A DNA stretch of 64,000 nucleotides from Acidimicrobiaceae bacterium (lineage in GTDB: Bacteria > Actinomycetota > Acidimicrobiia > Acidimicrobiales > Aldehydirespiratoraceae): NCBI GenBank assembly GCA_009842325.1, contig VYFQ01000003.1, forward strand, positions 198,693 to 262,692, in the 5' to 3' direction. This document shows, piece by piece, positions 1 to 8,599 of the stretch. How positions within the stretch are numbered: position 1 is the first letter of the stretch; every line of letters begins with the position of its first letter. A model generated the notes under the pieces. It searched no databases, was not told the origin of the DNA, and was given only the letters and a program-made list of their open reading frames with translations. The position numbers and the translations under genes were made by a program.

Positions 1-438
1 GAGATGGGCACCGTGTTCGACCCCATCGGAACCGCCGAGTCGTGGCAGCTCTCGAACCCGCCCATCCTTGTCATGGCGGCGCTGCGGGCGTCGCTCGATG
101 TGTTCGACCGGGCCGGGGGCATGGAGCCGCTGCGGGCCAAGTCGGAGCGGCAGATCGAGTACCTCGACCTCCTTATGGCCGAGGTACTCGGCGACCGAGT
201 CGAGAGCATCACGCCCTCGGCGCTGGCTGAGCGGGGGTGCCAGCACTCGCTGCGGATCCTCGTGCCGGGCGTCGACGGCCAGGCCGTGCACCAGGGATTG
301 GAGGACGCCGGCGTCGCCTGCGACTGGCGCTACCCCGACGTGATCCGGGTGGCGCCCGTGCCCCTCTACAACTCATTCACCGACATACACCGCTTCGTAG
401 GCGTCTTGGCCCGCGTCCTCGACGAGGTCTCCCGCTGA
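1..438 (+). CDS. kynU: kynureninase, C-terminal part (5' end outside window)
   Basis: This is the last ~145 residues of a PLP-dependent fold-type I enzyme. The stretch WQLSNPPIL followed by ALRASLDVFDRAG and a C-terminal small domain is typical of kynureninase, which cleaves kynurenine (or 3-hydroxykynurenine) to anthranilate (or 3-hydroxyanthranilate) and alanine in tryptophan catabolism. The PLP lysine and the N-terminal two thirds lie upstream of the window. The gene ends 36 bp before the next start on the same strand. I am fairly sure of the family; the choice of kynureninase over other class-V aminotransferase-fold proteins rests on the C-terminal motifs only. Confidence 0.85.
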   Translation, partial: EMGTVFDPIGTAESWQLSNPPILVMAALRASLDVFDRAGGMEPLRAKSERQIEYLDLLMAEVLGDRVESITPSALAERGCQHSLRILVPGVDGQAVHQGLEDAGVACDWRYPDVIRVAPVPLYNSFTDIHRFVGVLARVLDEVSR

Positions 439-461
439 GCCCCACCCGCCCGGCGAGCGCG

Positions 462-474
462 TAGCGTGGTTGCG
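462..474 (+). promoter_or_regulatory. leaderless-type -10 box before the sugar-acid dehydratase
   Basis: TAGCGT (462-467) fits TANNNT and lies 7 nt before ATG 475. There is no Shine-Dalgarno sequence before either ATG 475 or GTG 466, and GTG 466 falls inside the -10 box. A leaderless transcript starting at ATG 475 explains both facts. This is inferred from spacing only. Confidence 0.45.
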
Positions 475-2331
475 ATGGCTGCTGCCCCCGGATCCGGCGA
501 ACCCCGCCCGTTGCACCCTGCTGCCGGACCTGATCCGGGGCCCGGGCGGGGCGGGCTGCGGTCGGCGGCCTGGTTCGACATCGTGGACGATCCGCTCATG
601 TCGGGGATCTACCTCGAGCGCTACGGCAACTACGGGCTCACCCGCGAAGAGCTCCAGTCCGACAAGCCCAAGATCGGGATCGCCCAAACCGGCTCCGACC
701 TGTCGCCGTGCAACCGGCACCACCTGGAACTGGCCAAACGGGTCCGGGAAGGCATCCGCGAAGCCGGTGGGATCGCCTTCGAGTTCGGTGTGCACCCCAT
801 CCAGGAGACCGGCAAGCGCCCCAACGCCGCGCTCGACCGCAACCTGGCCTACCTGAGCATCGTCGAGGTGCTCCAGGGCTATCCCCTCGACGGGGTGGTG
901 CTCACCATCGGCTGCGACAAGACCACCCCGGCATGCCTGATGGCCGCGGCCACCGTCAACCTGCCCGCCATCGCACTGTCGGTCGGCCCGATGCTCAGCG
1001 GCTGGCACGAGGGCCGGCGCACCGGCTCGGGCACCATCATCTGGAAGGCCCGCGAGCTCTACGCCGCCGGCGAGATCGACGAGGCCGGCTTCATCGACCT
1101 GGTGGCATCGGCCGCACCGTCGGTGGGCTACTGCTCCACCATGGGCACCGCCACCACCATGAACAGCCTCACCGAGGCGCTGGGCATGCAGCTGCCGGGC
1201 TCGGCCGCCATCCCCGCGCCGCACCGGGAGCGGGGCCAGATGGCCTACCGCACCGGCGTGCGCATCGTCGAGATGGTGCGGGAGGACCTGCGCCCCTCCG
1301 ACATCATGACCCGGGAGGCCTTCGAGAACGCCATCGTCGTGAACTCCGCCATCGGCGGATCCAGCAACGCCCCGATCCACCTCAACGCGGTCGCCGCCCA
1401 CCTGGGCGTCGCTCTCGACAACGACGACTGGCAGAAGCACGGGCTGTCCGTGCCGCTGCTGGTGAACCTCATGCCCGCCGGCGAGTACCTGGGGGAGGAC
1501 TTCCACCACGCCGGAGGGGTGCCCGCGGTGGTGGGCGAGCTCATGCGGAGCGGTCTCCTGCCCCATCCCGACGCGATCACCGCCAACGGCCGCACCATCG
1601 GAGAGAACTGCGCCGCAGCGGCCATCGCCGATCCCGACGTGATCCGCACCGCCGATGAGCCGCTGGTGGAGGACGCCGGCTTCGTGCACCTCTCGGGCAA
1701 CCTCTTCGACAGCGCCATCATGAAGACCAGCGTCATCTCCGACGAGTTCCGGCAGCGCTACCTGTCCGACCCCGACGACCCCGACGCCTTCGAGGGCCGG
1801 GCCATCGTGTTCGACGGCCCCGAGGACTACCGGGCCCGCATCGAGGACCCCGACCTCGACATCGACGAGCACTGCATGCTCATCGTGCGCGGGGTAGGGC
1901 CGGTCGGCTACCCCGGCGCGGCCGAGGCGGTCAACATGCAGCCCCCGGCCGCGCTGCTGGTGCGAGGGGTGCACTCGCTGCCGTGCATCGGCGACGGCCG
2001 CCAGTCGGGCACCTCCGGCTCGCCCTCGATCCTCAACGCATCCCCCGAGGCCGCGGCCGGCGGCGGGCTGGCTTTGCTGCAGACCGGCGACCGGATCCGC
2101 ATCGACCTGCGCCGCGGCCGGGCCGACATGCTGGTCGATGAGGCCGAGATCGAGCGGCGCCGAGCCGAGCTCGAGGCCTCCGGCGGCTTCCCGGTGCCGG
2201 AGTCGCACACCCCCTGGCAGGAGATCCAGCGGTCGATGGTCACCCAGATGGATGAGGGCATGGTCCTGCGCCCCGCACTGAAGTACCAGGACACCTCCCG
2301 CACCAAGGACCTGCCCCGCCACAACCACTGA
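475..2331 (+). CDS. IlvD/Edd-family sugar-acid dehydratase (xylonate/arabonate dehydratase-like)
   Basis: This 618-residue protein is a member of the IlvD/Edd Fe-S dehydratases, which remove water from a 2,3-dihydroxy acid. The three conserved cluster cysteines are visible in [16 protein letters not shown] and SVGYCSTMG. The stretch [22 protein letters not shown] and the [11 protein letters not shown] segment match the pentonate branch (D-xylonate/L-arabonate dehydratase) better than dihydroxy-acid dehydratase of branched-chain amino acid synthesis. The likely role is sugar-acid catabolism to a 2-keto-3-deoxy acid; the exact substrate is open. ATG 475 is preferred over GTG 466 because a -10 box occupies 462-467. 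A HAD phosphatase follows on the same strand. Confidence 0.85.
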   Translation: MAAAPGSGEPRPLHPAAGPDPGPGRGGLRSAAWFDIVDDPLMSGIYLERYGNYGLTREELQSDKPKIGIAQTGSDLSPCNRHHLELAKRVREGIREAGGIAFEFGVHPIQETGKRPNAALDRNLAYLSIVEVLQGYPLDGVVLTIGCDKTTPACLMAAATVNLPAIALSVGPMLSGWHEGRRTGSGTIIWKARELYAAGEIDEAGFIDLVASAAPSVGYCSTMGTATTMNSLTEALGMQLPGSAAIPAPHRERGQMAYRTGVRIVEMVREDLRPSDIMTREAFENAIVVNSAIGGSSNAPIHLNAVAAHLGVALDNDDWQKHGLSVPLLVNLMPAGEYLGEDFHHAGGVPAVVGELMRSGLLPHPDAITANGRTIGENCAAAAIADPDVIRTADEPLVEDAGFVHLSGNLFDSAIMKTSVISDEFRQRYLSDPDDPDAFEGRAIVFDGPEDYRARIEDPDLDIDEHCMLIVRGVGPVGYPGAAEAVNMQPPAALLVRGVHSLPCIGDGRQSGTSGSPSILNASPEAAAGGGLALLQTGDRIRIDLRRGRADMLVDEAEIERRRAELEASGGFPVPESHTPWQEIQRSMVTQMDEGMVLRPALKYQDTSRTKDLPRHNH

Positions 2332-2365
2332 CCGCGGCCCAAGCTGTCTTGGGAGGTACCCCACC

Positions 2366-2407
2366 GTGATGCGAGCGGCCCTCAGGCGCCGGCGACGGCC
2401 TCGATGA
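2366..2407 (+). CDS. possible Arg-rich leader peptide overlapping the HAD gene start
   Basis: A GGGAGG Shine-Dalgarno sequence (2351-2356) stands 9 nt before GTG 2366, with ATG 2369 as the next codon. The frame encodes about 13 residues, seven of them arginine (from ATG: MRAALRRRRRPR), and stops at TGA 2405-2407, overlapping the HAD start as ATGA. The HAD ATG at 2404 has no ribosome binding site of its own, so the mini-ORF could deliver ribosomes by termination-reinitiation. It is not recognisable as a known leader, and a chance ORF in GC-rich DNA cannot be excluded. Confidence 0.3.
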   Translation: MMRAALRRRRRPR

Positions 2408-3078
2408 CCGGTGCTGCCGACTGGGGCGTGGTGTTCGACTGCGACGGCGTGCTGGTCAACACTGAGGAACTCGGATGGGAGGTATGGCGCGTCCTGGCAG
2501 GCGAGCACGGGATCGAGTTGACGCTGGCGGACCTGCGGGCGATAACGGGGTGCACGGACGAGCAGAGCGTCAGCTACTTCAGGAAGTGGCTGGGGGAGCC
2601 GGAGTTGGCCGACCTCGGCGCACGGTTTGCGGCGGAGTTCGCGGCGGCCAAGCGAGATCACCTCATCAGCTACCCCGACGCGCTCGAGACCCTGCGGGAA
2701 CTGCGGGCCCGCGGCATCCCCGTCGCGGTGGCTTCCAACTCCACCTCCGCCGACGTCGAGGCCGCGCTGGCGCGAACCGGCCTGGTCGGGCTGGTTCAGG
2801 AGACGGTGGGCGCCGACCAGGTGGCATCGCCCAAGCCGGCCCCGGACCTGTACCGGCAGGCGGCTTCAGCGCTGGCACGCGATGTGGTGGTCGCCGTCGA
2901 GGACTCGCCCGCGGGGATCGCGTCGGCGCGAGCGGCGGGCCTGCCCGTGCTGGCCGTCGACCGGGGCGCCTTCGACCCGTCGTCGCTGACAGCGGCGACG
3001 GCTGTCTCTCCGGTCGTCAGCTACGCCGCATTGGAGTCGCTGGTCAGATCATCATCGGAACGCTCAGGCCGGAACTAG
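2404..3078 (+). CDS. HAD-superfamily phosphatase/phosphomutase-like hydrolase
   Basis: This 224-residue protein has all four HAD motifs. Motif I is FDCDGVL (nucleophile Asp12 and general acid Asp14), motif II is ASNSTS, motif III is the lysine in SPKPAPD, and motif IV is EDSPAG. The alpha-helical cap between motifs I and II places it with beta-phosphoglucomutase-like and phosphoglycolate-type phosphatases (class C1 cap). It probably dephosphorylates a small sugar or polyol phosphate in the cytoplasm; the substrate cannot be read from sequence. It sits between a sugar-acid dehydratase and an MttB-family gene on the same strand, with gaps of 72 bp and 44 bp. Confidence 0.85.
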   Translation: MTGAADWGVVFDCDGVLVNTEELGWEVWRVLAGEHGIELTLADLRAITGCTDEQSVSYFRKWLGEPELADLGARFAAEFAAAKRDHLISYPDALETLRELRARGIPVAVASNSTSADVEAALARTGLVGLVQETVGADQVASPKPAPDLYRQAASALARDVVVAVEDSPAGIASARAAGLPVLAVDRGAFDPSSLTAATAVSPVVSYAALESLVRSSSERSGRN

Positions 3079-3122
3079 CGGATTCGCCGATCGCCCCGGA
3101 CCGCGCTGGCAGACTTCGACCG

Positions 3123-4622
3123 ATGGCCAGACGCCGGAGCCGGCAGGCCCCTCAGCCGGCGGCAGCGATTACTCCTCCGCCGCGGGGAGGCGCATACCGG
3201 CCGCTGTCCGACCGCGACTGCGAAGCCATCGTCGAGCACGCCCTCGCCATCCTCGCCGATGTCGGGCTGGCGGGCGCTCCGGCCAGCGCTCGCGACCGGC
3301 TGGTGGCAGGCGGTGCGGTCGAGCGCGACGACGGGCGGCTCACGCTTCCCCGGCCGATGGTCGAGGCGGCCATTGAGCGGTCGCCGTCCCGGGTCGATCT
3401 GCCCGGCTTCGTGGAGGACCGGGGACTGACCATCGGCGGAGGGACGGTGCACATCGGCACCGGCGGCGCCGCGGTCCAGACGCTCGACGCGGCCACCGGG
3501 GCGTACCGCCCCTCCACCCTGGCCGACCTGTGGTCGATGATGCGGGTCGTCGACAAGAGCCCCAACATCCACTACGGCTTGCGTCCCCTGGTCGGCCGGG
3601 ACGCGCCCACCGGCCGGGACCTCGACCTGAACACCGCCTTCGCCTGTGTGGCCGCCACCAGCAAGCCGACCGGTGTCAGCTTCACCACCGCGGACAACGT
3701 CGACGCGGTCGTCGACCTGTTCGACCTCGCTCTCGGCCCCGACGGCCCCTTCGCTCGGCGGCCGTTCTGCATGGCGGTCGCCGTCCATGTCGTCCCGCCT
3801 CTGCGGTTCAGCGACGAGGGATGCGACATCATCGAGGCCGCCATCGAGCGGGGCATGGTGGTCCAGACCTGCTCCGCCGGGCAGGCCGGAGCCACCAGCC
3901 CGGCCTCGCTAGCCGGAGCGCTGGCCCAGGGGCTGGCCGAGATCCTGGCCGCCGTCGTGCTGATCGACGCCATCAAGCCGGGCCACCCGGCCATCCACGC
4001 CTTCATGCCGTTCGTGTCGGACCTGCGCACCGGGGCCATGACCGGCGGGGGAGGGGAGGCCGCGGTGGCCTCCGCCGGGGCCGCCCAACTGCTCAACGCG
4101 CTCGGGCTGCCCAACGCCGTGTCGGCCGGCATCACCGACGCCAAGGTGGCCGACACCCAGTCCGGCTACGAGAAGGGCTACACCGTGGCGCTGGCCGCCC
4201 AGGCGGGAGCGGACATGGTGCAGCTCTCTGTCGGGATGCTGGGATCGATCATGGTCGCCTCGCCCGAGGCGCTGGTCATCGACGACGAGATGTGCGGAGC
4301 CATCCTGCGCTCGGTCCGCGGGATCGACGTCACCACGGACGCCCTCGACCTCGCCATGGTCGAAGCGGTGGTGACCGGCGACGGCCACTACCTGGGCCAT
4401 CCGCAGACGCTGGACCTGATGCGCACCGAGTACGTGTACCCCACGATCGGCGACCGGGCCTCGGTGGCCGACTGGGAGATCGCGGGCCGGCCCGCCATCT
4501 GGGACCGGGCCCGCCAGCGGGTGAGCGACATCCTGTCCGCCGGCCGTCCCGACCACCTGCCCGCCGGCGCGGAGGAGTCCATCCGGTCCGCCTTCGACAT
4601 CCTCGTGCCACCCCAGCCGTGA
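3123..4622 (+). CDS. MttB-superfamily (trimethylamine/glycine-betaine-type) methyltransferase, non-pyrrolysine
   Basis: This 499-residue protein belongs to the MttB superfamily, whose TIM-barrel members move a methyl group from a quaternary or tertiary amine to a corrinoid protein. Family features include LSDRDCEAIVEHALAILADVG near the N-terminus, the TLADLWSMMRVVD segment, and a C-terminal half with GMLGSIMVAS and MRTEYVYPTIGDR. No in-frame TAG codon interrupts the gene, so it is a pyrrolysine-free homologue like MtgB (glycine betaine) rather than MttB of methanogens. No corrinoid-binding MttC-like partner is nearby. The next gene starts inside its stop codon (GTGA), so it is translationally coupled to a dimethylglycine-dehydrogenase-like protein. 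A function on a methylated amine is a reasonable inference. Confidence 0.85.
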   Translation: MARRRSRQAPQPAAAITPPPRGGAYRPLSDRDCEAIVEHALAILADVGLAGAPASARDRLVAGGAVERDDGRLTLPRPMVEAAIERSPSRVDLPGFVEDRGLTIGGGTVHIGTGGAAVQTLDAATGAYRPSTLADLWSMMRVVDKSPNIHYGLRPLVGRDAPTGRDLDLNTAFACVAATSKPTGVSFTTADNVDAVVDLFDLALGPDGPFARRPFCMAVAVHVVPPLRFSDEGCDIIEAAIERGMVVQTCSAGQAGATSPASLAGALAQGLAEILAAVVLIDAIKPGHPAIHAFMPFVSDLRTGAMTGGGGEAAVASAGAAQLLNALGLPNAVSAGITDAKVADTQSGYEKGYTVALAAQAGADMVQLSVGMLGSIMVASPEALVIDDEMCGAILRSVRGIDVTTDALDLAMVEAVVTGDGHYLGHPQTLDLMRTEYVYPTIGDRASVADWEIAGRPAIWDRARQRVSDILSAGRPDHLPAGAEESIRSAFDILVPPQP

Positions 4623-7114
4623 CTTCTGTGACCCAGCCATCCGATTTCGACCGGGCCCGCATCGTGGTCATCGGCGGCGGCGCGGTCGGCTGCTCGATCC
4701 TGTGGCACCTAGCCCAAGCCGGCCAGACCGACGCCGTACTGGTCGAGAAACACGAACTCACCGCCGGGTCGACCTGGCACGCCGCCGGCAACGTGCCCAC
4801 CTTCTCCAACAGCTGGCTCGGCCAGCGGGCGGGCAACTACGCCTGGCGGCTCTACTCCGAACTGGCCGCCGACCCCGACGATCCCATCACCTACCGCCAC
4901 ACCCGGGCGTTCTGGCCGGGCCACACCGCCGAGCGCATCGACCACTTCCACCACGTCATCGGCATCGCCACCGGCCTCGGGTTCGACCTCCATCTGGTGT
5001 CACCGGCCGAAATGGAGGCGCTGCATCCCTTCTGGCGCGACGACGGAACGGTGATCGCCGGCCTACTCGACCCCTACGAGGGCGACATCGACCCCAGCGG
5101 CCTGGCCCACGGTCTGACCCGCCGGGCCAGGCGGCTCGGGGCCCGGGTGCGCCGTCACAGCCAGGTGATCGGCATCGAGCAGTTGGGGCCGGGGCATGAC
5201 TGCGACTGGCGGGTCCATCTGGTCGCCGGCGGCGATCCGGCGGCCATCGACTGCGAGATCATCGTCAACGCAGCCGGGTTCTACGCGGCCGAGGTCGGCC
5301 GCATGGCCGGGGCCGACATTCCGTTGGCCGTGCTGGAGCACCAATACCTGGTCACCGGGCCGGTCGGCGAGCTTGCCGGCCACCGGGGCGTGCTGCCGCT
5401 AGTGCGCGACCCCGAGATCATGTTCTACCTGCGGCAGGAGCAGGACGCCTTCCTGTTCGGCAGCTACGGCCACGAGGGCCGCACGGTGTGGGAGACGGGC
5501 GCGCCCGACGTGTTCGACTCGGGCCTGTTCGCCGCCTCGACCGACGACATCGCCGAAGTGGCCTACCGGGCCGCCGCCCACGTGCCGCTGCTCGGCGAGG
5601 TCGGCATAGCCCGGTTCGTGAACGGGCCGATCGCCTACAGCCCTGACGCCAACCCCTTGGTCGGTCCCGCCGCCGGACTCGACAACTTCTATCTGGCCGC
5701 CGGGGTCCAGATCGGCATCACCCACGCCGCCGCGGCCGGCAAGGCGCTGACGGAGATGATCACCGGCGGCGACACCGAGTGGGACATGTGGCCGTGGGAT
5801 CCTCGACGGTTCGGCTCCTGGGCGCTGGTCGGCAGCGGGCGCCGCAGCTACGCCAACGTGCGGGTCCGGGAGCTATACGAGCACCAGTACGCCGAGCCGT
5901 TCCCGCACCGCATCTGGGAGTCGGCCCGCCCGGTGAACCGGTCGCCCCTGTACGACACGCTCGCGGCCAAGGGAGCCAACTTCGGCCAGGTCGCCGGCTG
6001 GGAGCGGGCCTTCTGGTTCTCTTCCACCGCCCGCTATAGCCACAAGACGGCCAGCTACCGCGACGAGCCGTGGCACGACGCGGTGCGGGACGAGTGCCTG
6101 GCCGTACGAGACCGCGCTGGCATCATGGACCACCCGGGATTCTCTCGCTTCGAGGTCGCTGGTGCTGGAGCGGCTGGTTTCCTGGACCGGGTCTTCTGCA
6201 CCAGGCTCCCCGACATGGGGCGAGTGCGGCTGGCCTACATGCTGCGCCCCAACGGGACCGTGTGGAGCGAGGCCACCATTGCACGCCTGGACCCGGACCG
6301 CTACCTGCTGCTGGCACCGACTGCGGCCCGCGAGCGCGACTTCGACTGGCTGCGCCGCAACCTCCGTCCGGGCGAGGACGTGGAGCTGCGGCTGGGCGAG
6401 AGCCGGACCGCCACGTTGATGGTGATGGGCCCGGCCAGCCGCGAGCTGCTGTCGCGCCTCTGCGACGACGACCTTTCAAGGGCGGCGGCGTCGTGGATGT
6501 CGGTTCGGCAGATCACGGTGGCCGGCGTCGAGGCCACCGCGCTGAGGGTCAGCTTCGTCGGCGAGCTGGGGTGGGAGCTGCATGTGGACGACGCCGACCT
6601 CGTCGCCCTCTATGAGGCCTTGCGGGAGGCCGGCGAGGACCTGGGGGTGAGCGACTTCGGGTCGTACGCCCTCGACTCGATGCGCATCGAGAAGGGCTAC
6701 CACGGCTGGCAGACCGAGTTCGGGGTGGAGTACACGCCCTACGACGCCGGCCTCGACCGCTTCGTCCATCTCGACAAAGGCGAGTTCATCGGCCGCGCCG
6801 CCGCTCTTGAGGCCAGCCAGCGGTCACCGGAGTGGAACTACGGGATCTGGACCGTGGACATCGGGTCGCTGCCCGGCGAGCCCGGCGATCCGCCCCCATC
6901 GGCCACGATCCGGATCGACGATAAACCTGCTGGCTACGTCACATCGGCCGGCACCGGCTTTCGGACCGGCACCCGGGTCTGCCTCGGCTACGTCGAGGGA
7001 CAACACGCGGCCGCCGACAACGGCTTCACCATCGACGTCTTCGGCACCCCCTGCCCCGCAACTCGCCACCGCCAAGCCATCTACGACCCCGACCACCAGC
7101 GGCCCCGCAGCTGA
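4619..7114 (+). CDS. dimethylglycine/sarcosine dehydrogenase-like flavoprotein with GcvT domain
   Basis: The 831-residue protein has the two-part architecture of dimethylglycine and sarcosine dehydrogenases. The N-terminal DAO-type FAD domain opens with IVVIGGGAVGCS at residues 15-26. LTAGSTWHAAG contains His54, aligned with the histidine that binds FAD covalently in mammalian dimethylglycine dehydrogenase. From about residue 460 a GcvT-like folate-binding domain follows, with SRFEVAGAGAAGFLD and, near the end, YHGWQTEFGVEYTPYDAGL. Such enzymes oxidatively demethylate N-methyl amino acids and pass the one-carbon unit to tetrahydrofolate. GTG 4619 overlaps the TGA of the MttB-family gene; GTG 4628 is an alternative start. 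The pair suggests stepwise demethylation of a betaine-like compound. Confidence 0.85.
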   Translation: MTSVTQPSDFDRARIVVIGGGAVGCSILWHLAQAGQTDAVLVEKHELTAGSTWHAAGNVPTFSNSWLGQRAGNYAWRLYSELAADPDDPITYRHTRAFWPGHTAERIDHFHHVIGIATGLGFDLHLVSPAEMEALHPFWRDDGTVIAGLLDPYEGDIDPSGLAHGLTRRARRLGARVRRHSQVIGIEQLGPGHDCDWRVHLVAGGDPAAIDCEIIVNAAGFYAAEVGRMAGADIPLAVLEHQYLVTGPVGELAGHRGVLPLVRDPEIMFYLRQEQDAFLFGSYGHEGRTVWETGAPDVFDSGLFAASTDDIAEVAYRAAAHVPLLGEVGIARFVNGPIAYSPDANPLVGPAAGLDNFYLAAGVQIGITHAAAAGKALTEMITGGDTEWDMWPWDPRRFGSWALVGSGRRSYANVRVRELYEHQYAEPFPHRIWESARPVNRSPLYDTLAAKGANFGQVAGWERAFWFSSTARYSHKTASYRDEPWHDAVRDECLAVRDRAGIMDHPGFSRFEVAGAGAAGFLDRVFCTRLPDMGRVRLAYMLRPNGTVWSEATIARLDPDRYLLLAPTAARERDFDWLRRNLRPGEDVELRLGESRTATLMVMGPASRELLSRLCDDDLSRAAASWMSVRQITVAGVEATALRVSFVGELGWELHVDDADLVALYEALREAGEDLGVSDFGSYALDSMRIEKGYHGWQTEFGVEYTPYDAGLDRFVHLDKGEFIGRAAALEASQRSPEWNYGIWTVDIGSLPGEPGDPPPSATIRIDDKPAGYVTSAGTGFRTGTRVCLGYVEGQHAAADNGFTIDVFGTPCPATRHRQAIYDPDHQRPRS

Positions 7115-7127
7115 CCTCTCCGGTCCT

Positions 7128-7166
7128 GTGGTCCACTATGGGCCATTAGTGGTACACTAGGGGCCA
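7128..7166 (+). promoter_or_regulatory. tandem 18-bp repeat (candidate operator) overlapping a leaderless promoter
   Basis: Two direct copies, GTGGTCCACTATGGGCCA (7128-7145) and GTGGTACACTAGGGGCCA (7149-7166), match at 16 of 18 positions and are offset by 21 bp, two helical turns. Each starts with a short dyad (GTGG/CCAC in the first, AGTG/CACT in the second). The second copy contains the -10-like TACACT (7153-7158) and ends directly before the A of ATG 7167, 8 nt after that box. A protein bound here would block transcription of the two small genes that follow, so autoregulation by the HTH protein is likely. Confidence 0.6.
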
Positions 7167-7328
7167 ATGGTACGTGTTGAACTGGAGCGGATCGAAGCGC
7201 TGGAGCTGATGGGGATGGTCGTCGCGCATCTCAATGTTGCGGAGACGTCCGCCGAAGTGACGCCGCGCCTCGCGACCCTCCTAAGCATCCGAGACAAGCT
7301 GGCCGCTGGCTTGAGGGAGGATCTATGA
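7167..7328 (+). CDS. small hypothetical protein (53 aa), first gene of a two-gene module
   Basis: The frame from ATG 7167 encodes MVRVELERIEALELMGMV and onward to 53 residues, with no cysteine, no membrane segment and a largely helical, charged composition. I do not recognise the family. Evidence that it is real: it starts 8 nt after a -10-like TACACT, directly behind a duplicated operator-like repeat, and its TGA overlaps the ATG of the HTH gene (ATGA, 7325-7328). The arrangement of a tiny protein coupled to a DNA-binding protein under an operator resembles small autoregulated modules such as toxin-antitoxin or excision-control pairs, but nothing in its sequence shows toxicity. Confidence 0.6.
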   Translation: MVRVELERIEALELMGMVVAHLNVAETSAEVTPRLATLLSIRDKLAAGLREDL

Positions 7329-7591
7329 GTTACACCGAAGCTGAAGTGTCCGCTGCGATCGCGGCGATGGAGAAGTACCGGTCCGGTCTCGACCACGAGG
7401 TCGGGGCCGCTCTAGCGGTCGTCGGCCTCTGTGCCGAGCGGGCCGGCAAGGAGATCGCCATACGCGACGACATGATTCGGACTGCCCACCGCGTGGGCGC
7501 CTCCCTGCGACAGATCGCCGAGGCGTCCGGACTCGGTCGCAAGACCGTCACCGCGATCGTCGAAGCGGACCCGGCCAGGGCTCGGGGGTAA
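7325..7591 (+). CDS. small helix-turn-helix protein (88 aa)
   Basis: The protein is predicted to be all helical. Its C-terminal third carries a helix-turn-helix, roughly residues 59-80 (VGASLRQIAEASGLGRKTV), of the kind in which a GASLRQIAE helix precedes the recognition helix. The N-terminal half (MSYTEAEVSAAIAAMEKYR and onward) could be a dimerisation helix. It overlaps the upstream 53-aa gene by ATGA and is the obvious candidate to bind the tandem repeats at 7128-7166. I cannot assign it to a named family. The following gene is on the opposite strand. Confidence 0.7.
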   Translation: MSYTEAEVSAAIAAMEKYRSGLDHEVGAALAVVGLCAERAGKEIAIRDDMIRTAHRVGASLRQIAEASGLGRKTVTAIVEADPARARG

Positions 7592-7618
7592 CGACAGCGC
7601 CCTCGGCCCCACACCTCG

Positions 7619-8572
7619 TCAGCGCAAGTCGTCTTCGATGTAGGCCCGGATGATGTCGTCGTAGCTGTCGTCAGCCTCGAAGCCCAGGGCAGCGGCGCGG
7701 GCGGTGTCGAAGCGCGAGGGCCATCCGGCCACGATCTGGGCCACGGCAGGGTCGGGTGACTCGGTAATCAGCGCCGCCGCTTTGGGGCCGGCCACCCGGC
7801 CGAGGGCCTCGATCTGCTCGCCGACCGTGACCGACACTCCTGGCATGGTGAGGTTGCGGCGGCCGTGGAGCTGCTCCGTGTCCAACTCGGCGGCATGGAT
7901 CAGGAACCCAACTGCGGCCCGGGGGCTGGCGTGGGGATGGCGCACATCGCGGCTCACCGGCAGCTTGGCTTCGACACCGTTGAGGGGCTCGCGGATGATG
8001 CCGGAGAAGAAGCTCGAGGCAGCTGCGTTGGGTGCGCCGGGACGAACGCTGACGGTCGGGAGCCGGATCCCGATGCCGTCGAAGAACCCTCGCCGCGAGT
8101 AGTCGGCCAGCAGCGCCTCGCCGATCAGCTTCTGGGTGCCGTAGGAGGTGAGCGGGGTGGGATGGAAGTCGTCGGGGATGGGATCGGGGAAAGGCGCTCC
8201 GAACACGGCGATCGACGAGGCGTAGACCACCCGGGGCGTGATGGGGGAGAGGCGGATGGCGTCGAACAGCTGGCGGGTGCCGTCGAGGTTCACCGCCATG
8301 CCCTTGTCGAAGTCGGCCTCGGCCTCGGCGGAGACGACCGCAGCGAGATGGAACACCACGTCGGGTTCCAGCGCGACCAGCGCTTCGGCCTCGCTCGGGC
8401 TGGACAAGTCGGCCACATGGGCCGTACAGACCTCCGACTCGGCCGCGGCCTCGACCAGGTCGACGAGGTGGATCGTGTCGATGCTCTCGCCCCGCAGACG
8501 GCCCCGCTCCAGGAACCTTCGAGTCAGCTTGCGGCCGAGCATGCCCGCGCCGCCGGTGATGAGAACCCGCAC
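7619..8572 (-). CDS. denD: D-erythronate dehydrogenase-like extended SDR
   Basis: This 317-residue NAD-dependent epimerase/dehydratase-fold protein has GGAGMLG for NAD binding, the YASSIAVFG segment, and the YGTQKLIGE active-site YxxxK. RGFFDGIGIRLPTVSVRPG followed by NAAASSFFSGIIREPL is characteristic of DenD, which oxidises the C2 hydroxyl of D-erythronate (the related LtnD acts on L-threonate). In the classical pathway DenD works with an OtnK kinase and an OtnC aldolase; neither is adjacent, although a class II aldolase-fold gene is present at 22758. It starts with GTG 8572, 27 bp after the stop of an SDR gene on the same strand, so the two probably share a transcript. Confidence 0.8.
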   Translation of the reverse strand: MRVLITGGAGMLGRKLTRRFLERGRLRGESIDTIHLVDLVEAAAESEVCTAHVADLSSPSEAEALVALEPDVVFHLAAVVSAEAEADFDKGMAVNLDGTRQLFDAIRLSPITPRVVYASSIAVFGAPFPDPIPDDFHPTPLTSYGTQKLIGEALLADYSRRGFFDGIGIRLPTVSVRPGAPNAAASSFFSGIIREPLNGVEAKLPVSRDVRHPHASPRAAVGFLIHAAELDTEQLHGRRNLTMPGVSVTVGEQIEALGRVAGPKAAALITESPDPAVAQIVAGWPSRFDTARAAALGFEADDSYDDIIRAYIEDDLR

Positions 8573-8599
8573 TGCGTCAGCCTCGAGCGACCGGCAACG

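Noticed and set aside
373..2661. A 762-codon open frame on the minus strand over the sugar-acid dehydratase
   Set aside because: It is the antisense shadow of a clear plus-strand gene, has no recognisable domain and shows the His/Gly/Arg/Val bias of antisense GC-rich DNA.
3123..4622. Pyrrolysine-containing MttB
   Set aside because: There is no in-frame TAG codon in the gene; the protein is the pyrrolysine-free type.
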